From Halomicrobium sp. LC1Hm (GTDB lineage: Archaea; Halobacteriota; Halobacteria; Halobacteriales; Haloarculaceae): a stretch of DNA of 64,000 nt. Numbering within the stretch: position 1 is the stretch's first letter; every line of letters begins with the position of its first letter. The notes beneath the pieces are model-generated. The model was not told where the DNA came from. It made no database searches and worked only from the letters and a program-made list of their open reading frames with translations. The stretch spans positions 1,364,001 through 1,428,000 of the forward strand of contig NZ_CP044129.1 in assembly GCF_009617995.1 (NCBI RefSeq), given 5' to 3'. The position numbers and the translations under genes are program-made. Below, in pieces: positions 34,808-42,443 of the stretch.

Positions 34808-35599
34808 ATGACAGTCGTCTTTGCCGGCGTCGGAGCCGACGACAGCAACGTCAACGCCCACGCGCCGCTGTACCCGGACGGCCGCTTCGAGTACGTCCCG
34901 ATCCCGGAGAAGACGCCCGACACCGACGAGCCAGAGACCTACGGCAGTTGGGCGCTGCGCTACGACGACCGGGTCGCCGCGGAGCTGACCGACCGCCTCG
35001 ACACCTACCCGGAGGACGGGCGCGCCGAGACGGTTCGTGACGAAGCCGTCGCGGACTGGCCGCTGCACCGCGACCCCAACTTCGAGGCGACGACCTACGG
35101 CGAGCACCGCGAAGGGTTCGGGCAGTACGTCTCGCGGCTCTCGCGCCTCGGCGAGGGCGACGTGGTTGCGTTCTACACCTCACTGGTCGAGGAGGGGGCA
35201 GAGCGCAAACATCGCTATCTCGTCGGCTACTTCACCGTCGAGACGCGTACCGTGATCAAACCGGACGACCCGACCGACCTGAAGCGCGAGAAACTCGCAC
35301 GCCATCCCGAGAACGCCCACGCGAAGCGAGCGACGGACGGCGTCCCCTTCTACGACGACAAGCGGCTGGTGTTGCTCGACGGTCGCATACCCGGTGGGCT
35401 CTTCGAGCGCGATCCGATCAAGTTGAGCGAGTACCGCGACCGCCCGGACGGTCCCGGCGGGTACTACCTCGACCCCGCCGTGGCCGAGCGCTTCGCCGTC
35501 TCGGAGGGGTCCGACTACATGACCCGAAAGCCCGCACTGGTGAGCGAACTGGACGGCGAGGAGTTCGTCGAACTGGTGGGTCGGCCGGGCGAGCGCTAA
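34808..35599 (+). CDS. Nucleotide-modification-associated domain 3 (Nmad3)-like protein
   Basis: A 263-residue protein starting MTVVFAGVGADDSNVNAHAP, then EYVPIPEKTPDTDE and TYGEHREGFGQYVSRLSRLG, then DVVAFYTSLVE. This pattern belongs to the family called nucleotide modification associated domain 3, whose phage and bacterial members occur with enzymes of hypermodified DNA bases. In haloarchaea it is a common chromosomal gene and may have a different role. No modification or phage genes are nearby. The start is chosen at 34808 because the domain begins there; an ATG 27 bp upstream adds a basic tail. Confidence 0.7.
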   Translation: MTVVFAGVGADDSNVNAHAPLYPDGRFEYVPIPEKTPDTDEPETYGSWALRYDDRVAAELTDRLDTYPEDGRAETVRDEAVADWPLHRDPNFEATTYGEHREGFGQYVSRLSRLGEGDVVAFYTSLVEEGAERKHRYLVGYFTVETRTVIKPDDPTDLKREKLARHPENAHAKRATDGVPFYDDKRLVLLDGRIPGGLFERDPIKLSEYRDRPDGPGGYYLDPAVAERFAVSEGSDYMTRKPALVSELDGEEFVELVGRPGER

Positions 35600-35654
35600 C
35601 GGCGGCCAGCGTTCGTTCTCGCGTCGGCGACGACCCGGACTGACGAGACTGGCA

Positions 35655-35687
35655 AGGTTTATAATCCAGTGATATAACTAGCTTATC
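35655..35687 (+). promoter_or_regulatory. thiC promoter with adjacent AT-rich palindrome
   Basis: GTTTATAATCC is a strong TATA element about 30 nt before the ATG of thiC. Between it and the start lies ATAACTAGCTTAT, whose ATAA and TTAT arms are inverted around CTAGC. In Haloferax, thiC is known to be controlled by the repressor ThiR, so this palindrome is a candidate operator. No TPP riboswitch fits in the leader, which is only a few bases long. Confidence 0.5.
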
Positions 35688-35688
35688 C

Positions 35689-37116
35689 ATGACGACCCAG
35701 CTCCAGCGTGCCAGCGACGGAGAGATCACACCGGCGATGGAACGGATCGCAGAGCGCGAGAACGTCGACGCCGAGTTCGTCCGCCAGCAGGTTGCGGACG
35801 GGCAAGCCGTGATTCCGGCCAACGTCGGCCACGAGACGCTCGACCCGATGATCATCGGCCGGGAGTTCTCGACGAAGGTCAACGCCAACATCGGCAACAG
35901 CGAGGAGACGAGCGATCTCGACGGCGAACTGGAGAAGCTCCACACCGCAGTCCACTACGGCGCGGACACGGTGATGGACCTCTCGACGGGCGCGAACTTA
36001 GACGAGATCCGCGAGGCCAACGTCGAGCATTCGCCGGTCCCGGTCGGGACGGTCCCGATCTACGAGGCCGTCAAGCGAGCGGGCAGTCCCGAGGAGATCA
36101 CCCACGACCTCCTGCTGGACGTGATCGAGAAGCAGGCCGAGCAGGGGGTCGACTACATGACGATCCACGCGGGCGTGCTGATGGAGCACCTCCCGCTGAC
36201 CGACGGCCGCAAGACCGGGATCGTCTCTCGCGGCGGGTCGATCATGGCCAAGTGGATGGAGGAAAACGGGATGCAGAATCCCCTGTACACGAAGTACGAG
36301 GAGATCTGCGAGATCTTCCGCGAACACGACGTGACCTTCAGTCTCGGCGACGGCCTGCGGCCCGGCTGTATCGCCGACGCGAGCGACGAGGCACAGTTCG
36401 CAGAGCTGGACACCCTGGGTGAACTGACCCGCAAAGCGTGGGACGAGGGCGTCCAGGTGATGGTCGAGGGACCAGGCCACGTCCCGATGGACGAGGTCGC
36501 GGACAACGTCGAGCGCCAGCAGGAGGTCTGTGACGGCGCGCCGTTCTACGTCCTCGGCCCGCTGGTGACCGACATCGCGCCGGGCTACGACCACATCACC
36601 AGCGCGATCGGCGCGACGGAGGCCGGACGCGCGGGCGCGGCGATGCTGTGTTACGTCACGCCGAAAGAACACCTCGGCCTGCCCGAGCGAGAGGACGTGC
36701 GAGAGGGGCTCGCCGCCTACCGGATCGCCGCACACGCCGCCGACGTTGCCAACGGCCGCGACGGAGCCAGCGACTGGGACGACGCTCTCTCCGAGGCCCG
36801 CTACGCCTTCGACTGGTCCGAACAGTTCGAACTCGCGCTGGACCCCGAGCGCGCCAAGGAGTACCACGACCAGACGTTGCCGGGTGACAACTACAAGGAC
36901 GCCCGCTTCTGTTCGATGTGTGGCGTCGAGTTCTGCTCGATGCGGATCGATCAGGACGCACGGGAGGGCGACGAGATGGCGTCGATCGCCGACGAGACCG
37001 ACCTCGAAGGGTCGGCGGCCGCGTCGGTGAACCGACCGCCCGTCGGCACCCACGACAGCGACGCCGAACTGCACCACCACGAGGGCCGACCTACCGTCGT
37101 CGGCGACGACGACTGA
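35689..37116 (+). CDS. thiC: Phosphomethylpyrimidine synthase
   Basis: A 475-residue radical-SAM enzyme that rearranges aminoimidazole ribotide to the HMP phosphate of thiamine. Family segments include [60 protein letters not shown] and the invariant [19 protein letters not shown]. The non-canonical iron-sulfur motif is Cys408-X2-Cys411-X4-Cys416 ([13 protein letters not shown]). The acidic tail after residue 420 is a haloarchaeal extension. Length is close to the archaeal norm. The promoter is the leaderless type just upstream. Confidence 0.97.
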   Translation: MTTQLQRASDGEITPAMERIAERENVDAEFVRQQVADGQAVIPANVGHETLDPMIIGREFSTKVNANIGNSEETSDLDGELEKLHTAVHYGADTVMDLSTGANLDEIREANVEHSPVPVGTVPIYEAVKRAGSPEEITHDLLLDVIEKQAEQGVDYMTIHAGVLMEHLPLTDGRKTGIVSRGGSIMAKWMEENGMQNPLYTKYEEICEIFREHDVTFSLGDGLRPGCIADASDEAQFAELDTLGELTRKAWDEGVQVMVEGPGHVPMDEVADNVERQQEVCDGAPFYVLGPLVTDIAPGYDHITSAIGATEAGRAGAAMLCYVTPKEHLGLPEREDVREGLAAYRIAAHAADVANGRDGASDWDDALSEARYAFDWSEQFELALDPERAKEYHDQTLPGDNYKDARFCSMCGVEFCSMRIDQDAREGDEMASIADETDLEGSAAASVNRPPVGTHDSDAELHHHEGRPTVVGDDD

Positions 37117-37229
37117 TACTGTGGCGAGTGGACGGCGCTCCCGGCGGCGGTCCGTGACCGACTGCTCGGGACGACGGTCGCTCCCCCGCGACCCGAACCT
37201 ATAAGGTTCCGTCAACTGCCACCTAGCAT

Positions 37230-38357
37230 GTGGTTTACGAGACAGGTAACCGAACGATCGACGACGCTGTCGCCCGCGTGATCGACGGCGAACAGTTGGA
37301 TCGCCGCGACGGGATCGCGCTGCTGGCCCAGCCCGTCGGCGAACTCGCAGCGGGGGCCGACTACGTCCGGTCACAGTTCGGTGACGGGACCGTCGACGCC
37401 TGCTCGATCGTGAACGCGAAGGCCGGCAACTGCGCCGAGGACTGTGGCTTCTGTGCCCAGTCGGTCCACTTCGACACCGGGATCGAGAACTACGGCTTCC
37501 TCGATCCCGAGGAGATCCTCGCCGCGGCCAAGCGCGCCGAACGCGACGGTGCCCAGCGCTTCGGGATCGTCGTCGCCGAGAAGGGGGTCTCGAAAGAGCA
37601 CCGGCCCGAGGAGTGGCGCGAGGTGTTGCGAGCTATCAGGCTCGTCCGCGACGAGACGGCCGTAGAGGTCGACGCGAGTCTCGGCATCCTCACGGAGGAG
37701 GAAGCGGCCATCCTGGCCGAGGAAGGACTCAACCACTACAATCACAACATCGAGACCTCGCCGCGCTTCTTCCCCGAGATCGTCGACTCCCACAGCTTCG
37801 AGGATCGGGTAGCGACCCTGGAAGTCGCCAAGGAGGCAGGCATGGACCTCTGTGCCGGCGTGATTCTGGGGATGGGCGAGTCCCCGGCGGATCGCGTCGA
37901 CGCGGCGGTCGCCCTCCAGGACATCGGCGTGTCCTCGCTCCCGGTCAACATCCTCAATCCGGTCGCCGGGACGCCCCTCTCCGAGAAGCTGAACGGGACG
38001 GCCGACATCACGACCGAGGAGATCGTCAAGACGATCGCAGTGTACCGATTCCTCCACCCCGAGGCACGGGTCCGACTCACCGGCGGCCGGGAGGTCAACC
38101 TCGACGAGGACGAACAGCACCTCCCGTTCGAGGCGGGTGCCGACGGGATGCTCACCGGCGACTACCTGACGACGGACGGCCAGTCGCCCGGTGACGACAT
38201 CGAGACCGTCGAGCGGGCGGGACTGGAGCCGAACATGGCCGAAAACGAGTTCGACCCGGCGGCGGTCAAGGAGCGAGACGGCGACACAACAGATCCCGAC
38301 GCCGTCGTCGAGACGGCGGCCGGGACGGCGACCAGCGAAGCGGAATCCGGAGACTGA
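37230..38357 (+). CDS. bioB: Biotin synthase
   Basis: A 375-residue radical-SAM enzyme that inserts sulfur into dethiobiotin. The SAM cluster ligands are Cys68-X3-Cys72-X2-Cys75 (GNCAEDCGFCAQS). Also present are LTEEEAAILAEEGLNHYNHN, and NILNPVAGTPL and RLTGGREVNL, which surround the second cluster. About 50 extra acidic residues follow the barrel. The start is GTG at 37230, out of frame with an ATG two bases earlier. CTATAAGG 25-30 nt upstream supports a leaderless transcript. It leads a four-gene biotin operon. Confidence 0.95.
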   Translation: MVYETGNRTIDDAVARVIDGEQLDRRDGIALLAQPVGELAAGADYVRSQFGDGTVDACSIVNAKAGNCAEDCGFCAQSVHFDTGIENYGFLDPEEILAAAKRAERDGAQRFGIVVAEKGVSKEHRPEEWREVLRAIRLVRDETAVEVDASLGILTEEEAAILAEEGLNHYNHNIETSPRFFPEIVDSHSFEDRVATLEVAKEAGMDLCAGVILGMGESPADRVDAAVALQDIGVSSLPVNILNPVAGTPLSEKLNGTADITTEEIVKTIAVYRFLHPEARVRLTGGREVNLDEDEQHLPFEAGADGMLTGDYLTTDGQSPGDDIETVERAGLEPNMAENEFDPAAVKERDGDTTDPDAVVETAAGTATSEAESGD

Positions 38358-38361
38358 CACC

Positions 38362-39447
38362 ATGGACGACATTCGATTCGCAGTACTCGGAACGGGTGGT
38401 ATCGGCAGACGAACGCTCGAAGTCGCGACCCACCGAGAGGGCCTCACGCCCGTCGCGGCGTGTGATCGCAACGGGGTCGCCATCGACCACGACGGGCTCG
38501 ATGTGGAGGAACTGCTCGATGCCACCGAGGGCAACATCGCGAGCGGCCCGGCCGACGACCCCGACGCGACCGACGGCTCGTCTGATCTGCGATCAGACGG
38601 CGGCGCGGCGGCCGGCGGCGTCAAACAGCACGGCGAGCAGGCCGGCATCGTCGCCAGCGACCAGGGCCGAGAGACGGAGACGCCGATCGACGACGTGATC
38701 GCCGAGACCGCCGAGATCGACGCGGTCCTGCTGGCGCTGCCCAACCTGGAGCACGACTTCATCCCTCGGGTCGCCCAGCGCTTCGCAGACGCCGACTACG
38801 AGGGCGTCCTGATCGACGTGCTCAAACGCTCGCGCGTGATCGGGATGCTGGAAGACCGCGAGGAGCGACTCGTCGACGCCGGCATCACGTTCGTCTGTGG
38901 GGCCGGTGCGACGCCGGGGCTGCTCACCGGAGCGGCGGCGCTCGCCGCCCAGTCGTTCGTCGAGATCGAGTCCGTCGAGATCTGGTGGGGCGTCGGCCTG
39001 AAGTCGGGCTACGAGGACAACCGCGGCACCGTGCGAGAGGACATCGCCCACCTCGACGGCTACGACATCGAGTCGGCCCGCGAGATGAGCGAGGCGGAGA
39101 TCGAGGCGCTGATCGACGAGCACGACGGTCGCCTGGAGTTCGACGACATGGAACACGCCGACGACGTGTTGCTGGAGCGGGCCGGCGTCTGTGACGCCGA
39201 GGACGTGACCGTCGGCGGGATTCTCGACGTGCGACAGGACGAGAAGCCGACGACGACGACCGTCAGCGTGACCGGCAGGACCTTCGACGGCGAGACGGGG
39301 ACCAACACCTTCCAACTCGACGACGCGACGAGCATGGAAGCCAACGTCAACGGCCCCGCGATCGGCTACCTGAAGGCCGCCGTGTTGCGAAATCGCGCGG
39401 GCGACTACGGCGTCTACGGGCCGGCAGAACTGATGCCGACGTTCTGA
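38362..39447 (+). CDS. Saccharopine-dehydrogenase-like oxidoreductase in the biotin operon
   Basis: A 361-residue NAD(P)-binding protein. The Rossmann motif is LGTGGIGRRTLEV (residues 8-20). There is a Gly/Asp-rich insertion (about 58-100), then IDAVLLALPNLEHDFIPRVA, FVCGAGATPGLLTGAAALAA and ESVEIWWGVGLKSGYEDN, and a substrate domain rich in beta strands. It resembles saccharopine dehydrogenase and related Gfo-like enzymes without matching a named reaction. It sits 4 bp after bioB and overlaps bioF by one base (TGATG), so it belongs to the operon. A role in supplying or modifying the pimeloyl precursor is a hypothesis. Confidence 0.82.
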   Translation: MDDIRFAVLGTGGIGRRTLEVATHREGLTPVAACDRNGVAIDHDGLDVEELLDATEGNIASGPADDPDATDGSSDLRSDGGAAAGGVKQHGEQAGIVASDQGRETETPIDDVIAETAEIDAVLLALPNLEHDFIPRVAQRFADADYEGVLIDVLKRSRVIGMLEDREERLVDAGITFVCGAGATPGLLTGAAALAAQSFVEIESVEIWWGVGLKSGYEDNRGTVREDIAHLDGYDIESAREMSEAEIEALIDEHDGRLEFDDMEHADDVLLERAGVCDAEDVTVGGILDVRQDEKPTTTTVSVTGRTFDGETGTNTFQLDDATSMEANVNGPAIGYLKAAVLRNRAGDYGVYGPAELMPTF

Positions 39448-40646
39448 TGACACACGGCTTTTCGCTCGGGCGACGGCTCGAACAGCGCGAGGAGCGCGGC
39501 CTGCGACGCCACCTGAACCCCGCCGAATCGGTCGCCGGCCGGACCCGGCTGGCCGACGATCCGGGCGGTGACGCCGCCGACTTCGGCGAGCCGGAGCTGG
39601 TCTTCGCCGCGAACAACTACCTCGGACTGGCCGACGACGGCCGGGTCCAGCGAGCGGCCGAGGCCGCGGCACGGTCGATCGGTACCGGTGCCGGCGCGTC
39701 GCGGCTCGTCACGGGGGATACGACGCTCCATCGAGCCCTGGAGCGCGACCTCGCAGACTGCAAGGGAACGGAGCGCGCGCTCGCGTTTTCGTCTGGCTAC
39801 GCTGCAAACGTCGGTGTGATCGACGCGCTCGCGCCGGACGTGGTGTTCTCCGACGAGCTGAACCACGCCAGCATCGTCGACGGCTGTCGGATCGGGGCCG
39901 GCGAGACGGTGGTCTACGACCACTGTGATCCCGCGGATCTCGCGCGGCGGATGGACGCCCGAAGCGGCGACGCCGACGACGAGTCGTGGCTCGTCCTCAC
40001 CGACAGCGTGTTCTCCATGGACGGCGACCGCGCGCCGCTGTCCGACATCTGTGACGTGGCCGAGCGCCACGGCGCGTGGGTAATGGTCGACGAAGCCCAC
40101 GCGACCGGCGTCGTCGGTGCCGACGGTGGCGGTGTCGTCCAGGCACAGGGCGTGAGCGACCGGGTCGACGTACAGCTCGGGACCCTCTCGAAGGCACTGG
40201 CCGCACAGGGCGGGTACGTCGCCGGTGCGGAGACGCTGATCGAGTTCCTGCTCAACGAGGCCCGGACGTTCGTCTTCTCGACCGGACTCGCACCGCCGGC
40301 CGCCGGAGCGGCACGCGAGGCGCTCCGGATCGCCCGCGAGGGGTCTCGGCGGGAGCGACTCTGGGACAACGTCGAACGGCTCCGGGACGGCCTCGAAGCC
40401 GCCGGGTTCGAGGTGCTGGGCGACACGCACATCCTCCCCGTGGTCGTCGGGGACCGAGACGACGCGATAGCACTCGCGGCGGCCGTCCGCGACCGAGGCA
40501 TCGTCGCACCGGCGATCAGGCCGCCGACCGTCCCGGCTGGCCGGTCGCGGCTCCGGGTCGCGCCGATGGCGACCCACGACGAGGCGGCGATCGAGCGCTG
40601 TCTCGACGCCTTCGCGCGTGCCGGCACGGAGTGTGAGCTGCTGTGA
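39447..40646 (+). CDS. bioF: 8-amino-7-oxononanoate synthase
   Basis: A 399-residue PLP enzyme that condenses pimeloyl thioester with alanine. Motifs: AANNYLGLADDGRVQRAAE (54-72), GTGAGASRLVTGDTTLHRAL (79-98), VDEAHATGVVG with Asp215 and His218, and Lys249 in QLGTLSKALAAQGGY which holds PLP. An alternative name would be glycine C-acetyltransferase, but its place between bioB and bioD decides. The start shares one base with the preceding stop, and the stop overlaps bioD by four bases. Confidence 0.93.
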   Translation: MTHGFSLGRRLEQREERGLRRHLNPAESVAGRTRLADDPGGDAADFGEPELVFAANNYLGLADDGRVQRAAEAAARSIGTGAGASRLVTGDTTLHRALERDLADCKGTERALAFSSGYAANVGVIDALAPDVVFSDELNHASIVDGCRIGAGETVVYDHCDPADLARRMDARSGDADDESWLVLTDSVFSMDGDRAPLSDICDVAERHGAWVMVDEAHATGVVGADGGGVVQAQGVSDRVDVQLGTLSKALAAQGGYVAGAETLIEFLLNEARTFVFSTGLAPPAAGAAREALRIAREGSRRERLWDNVERLRDGLEAAGFEVLGDTHILPVVVGDRDDAIALAAAVRDRGIVAPAIRPPTVPAGRSRLRVAPMATHDEAAIERCLDAFARAGTECELL

Positions 40647-41317
40647 GCCTGTTCGTGGTCGGGACCGACACCGGCGTCGGCAAGACGGTCCTCACGGCCG
40701 GCATCACGGGCTGGCTCCGCCGGGACGGGATCGACGCGACCGCGGTCAAGCCCTGTCAGACCGGTGTCCCGGCGGACGACGACGCGCGCTTTGTCGAGCG
40801 CGTCTGTGGCGACGCCGCGGCCGCGACCTGTCTGGAACGGCTCGGCCCGGCGCTGGCCCCCGCCGTTGCGGCCCGCGAGACGGGCGTCGAACTCTCCTAC
40901 GACCGTCTGCTGGCCGGCTGTCGCGCGGCCGTCGAGGACAGCGAGGCGACCGTCGTCGAGGGGATCGGCGGACTTCGGGTCCCGCTGACGGCGACCCACG
41001 AGGTCGTCGATCTCCTCGCCGACCTCGACCTGCCGACGCTGGTCGTCGCCCGCTCCGGGCTGGGGACGCTGAATCACACGGCTCTGACTGTCGAGGCGCT
41101 GCGTCGCCGGGGCGTCTCCGTTCGCGGGGTCGTCCTGAACGAGTACGAGGGCGCGACCGTCGCCGAGCGGACGAATCCGCGCGAGATCGAGACGGCCAAC
41201 GACGTGCCGGTGGCGACGCTGCCGCCGGTCGACGTGGCGGACGGCGAGGCGCTCGTCGACGCCGTGGCGTCGGCGCTCCCCGAGCGATTCCGCGGCGTCG
41301 AAAGTGGCGGCGACTGA
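40643..41317 (+). CDS. bioD: Dethiobiotin synthetase
   Basis: A 224-residue P-loop enzyme that closes the ureido ring of dethiobiotin using CO2 and ATP. The P-loop is FVVGTDTGVGKTVLTAGI (residues 4-21, Lys14). AVKPCQTG carries the conserved substrate Lys, and VVEGIGGLRVPLT (about 106-118) is the switch. It starts at GTG within the last codon of bioF (GTGA overlap). It is the last gene of the biotin operon; no bioA (aminotransferase) is present here. Confidence 0.95.
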   Translation: MSLFVVGTDTGVGKTVLTAGITGWLRRDGIDATAVKPCQTGVPADDDARFVERVCGDAAAATCLERLGPALAPAVAARETGVELSYDRLLAGCRAAVEDSEATVVEGIGGLRVPLTATHEVVDLLADLDLPTLVVARSGLGTLNHTALTVEALRRRGVSVRGVVLNEYEGATVAERTNPREIETANDVPVATLPPVDVADGEALVDAVASALPERFRGVESGGD

Positions 41318-41375
41318 GAGTGCTGCCAGCGGACCGCCGACCAGTCGTCTGCGGAGTGGGTCCGGCGAGGCTCGC

Positions 41376-42443
41376 TCAGAGATCGACCGAGAGCAGCCGC
41401 TCCACGTCGACGCCTTCGGCGAGCAGTTCGCCCATTCGGTCGACGGTGTCTCCGGTTCGGGTACGTCCCGCGTGGAGAACGTCCTCGACGCGATCGATCG
41501 TCGTCCGGGTGTCCGACTGGACGAGCAAGATCGGGACGCCCTCTTCCTGTGCGCGACCGAGGACGGCACTGGCCGGTCGGAAGCCGCCGGTCAGCAACAG
41601 CGCTTTGATGCCCGCAGACTCCAGTGCGGCCGTCTGGACCTCCGAGCGGTCGCCGCCGGTGATCATGACCGCGTCCCGTGTCCGCCGGAACTGGTCGAGC
41701 GCACTGCTGCCGCCCATCGCGCCGACGGTGAACCGCTCGACGTGTTTGTCGAGGTCGATATCCGGCGTCAGGACGTTACAGCCCAGGCTCCGGGCGAGCT
41801 CCTCGACGGTGACGCCCGACAGCTCCGGGACCGTCGGGAGCGCGCCGAACACCGGAACGTCCCGCCCGTCGAGGAACGGGATCACGTCGTCGTTGAGCTC
41901 GTCCATCTTGGCGTCGGCGACGCCGTTGAAGACGACGCCTTCCAGCCGGTCGCCGGCCGTCTGTGCGCTGCCAAGCACCGCGTCGGTCGTCGCCACGGAG
42001 TCGTACCCCGTGACCAGCAACATGCGGGCGTCGAGGGCCTCGGCGATGTCCACGTCGTCGAGGTCGACGATACTCCCCGTCGAGAGGTCGCCGCTCCCCT
42101 CGACGATCATCAGGTCTTTGTCCTCGGCCAAGTCCTCGAAGCTGTCGACGACCCGCTCGCGCAGTTCGTCGGGATCTTCGCGCCCGCGGATCGCCTCCTG
42201 AATGAACGTCGGGGAGTAGACGATCGGCTCCATCTCGTGCATCTCCGCGTCGAGATCGAGCAGTTCGCGCGCGAGCATCGGGTCCTCGTCGCGGGTCTTG
42301 CCGACCGCGCTCTGGAGCCGCGTGCCCTTCGGTTTCATGTACCCCACGTCGTAGCCCGCCCGCTGTGCGCGCCGAGCGAGCGCGAGGGTGATCGCCGTCT
42401 TGCCGATGCCGTCGTTCGTCGAGGTGACCAGTAGCGTGTTCAT
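41376..42443 (-). CDS. Phosphotransacetylase-family protein (CobB-like + DRTGG)
   Basis: A 355-residue protein. Residues 1-200 are a dethiobiotin-synthetase/CobB-like P-loop domain (TSTNDGIGKTAITLALARRA, Lys15; later DLMIVEGSGDLSTGS). From about 205 a DRTGG domain follows (FTVGAMGGSSALDQF, TRDAVMITGGDRSEVQTAAL). This is the layout of the N-terminal half of large bacterial phosphotransacetylases, without their catalytic C-terminal domain. It probably serves as a regulator or partner of the acyl-CoA synthetase with which it overlaps (ATGA). AGGAGGAAC just before the ATG is a strong ribosome binding site. Confidence 0.88.
   Translation of the reverse strand: MNTLLVTSTNDGIGKTAITLALARRAQRAGYDVGYMKPKGTRLQSAVGKTRDEDPMLARELLDLDAEMHEMEPIVYSPTFIQEAIRGREDPDELRERVVDSFEDLAEDKDLMIVEGSGDLSTGSIVDLDDVDIAEALDARMLLVTGYDSVATTDAVLGSAQTAGDRLEGVVFNGVADAKMDELNDDVIPFLDGRDVPVFGALPTVPELSGVTVEELARSLGCNVLTPDIDLDKHVERFTVGAMGGSSALDQFRRTRDAVMITGGDRSEVQTAALESAGIKALLLTGGFRPASAVLGRAQEEGVPILLVQSDTRTTIDRVEDVLHAGRTRTGDTVDRMGELLAEGVDVERLLSVDL

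Noticed and set aside
37228-37240. ATG two bases before the bioB start as initiator
   Set aside because: It is out of frame with the biotin synthase reading frame; GTG at 37230 is in frame and at the right distance from the TATA element.
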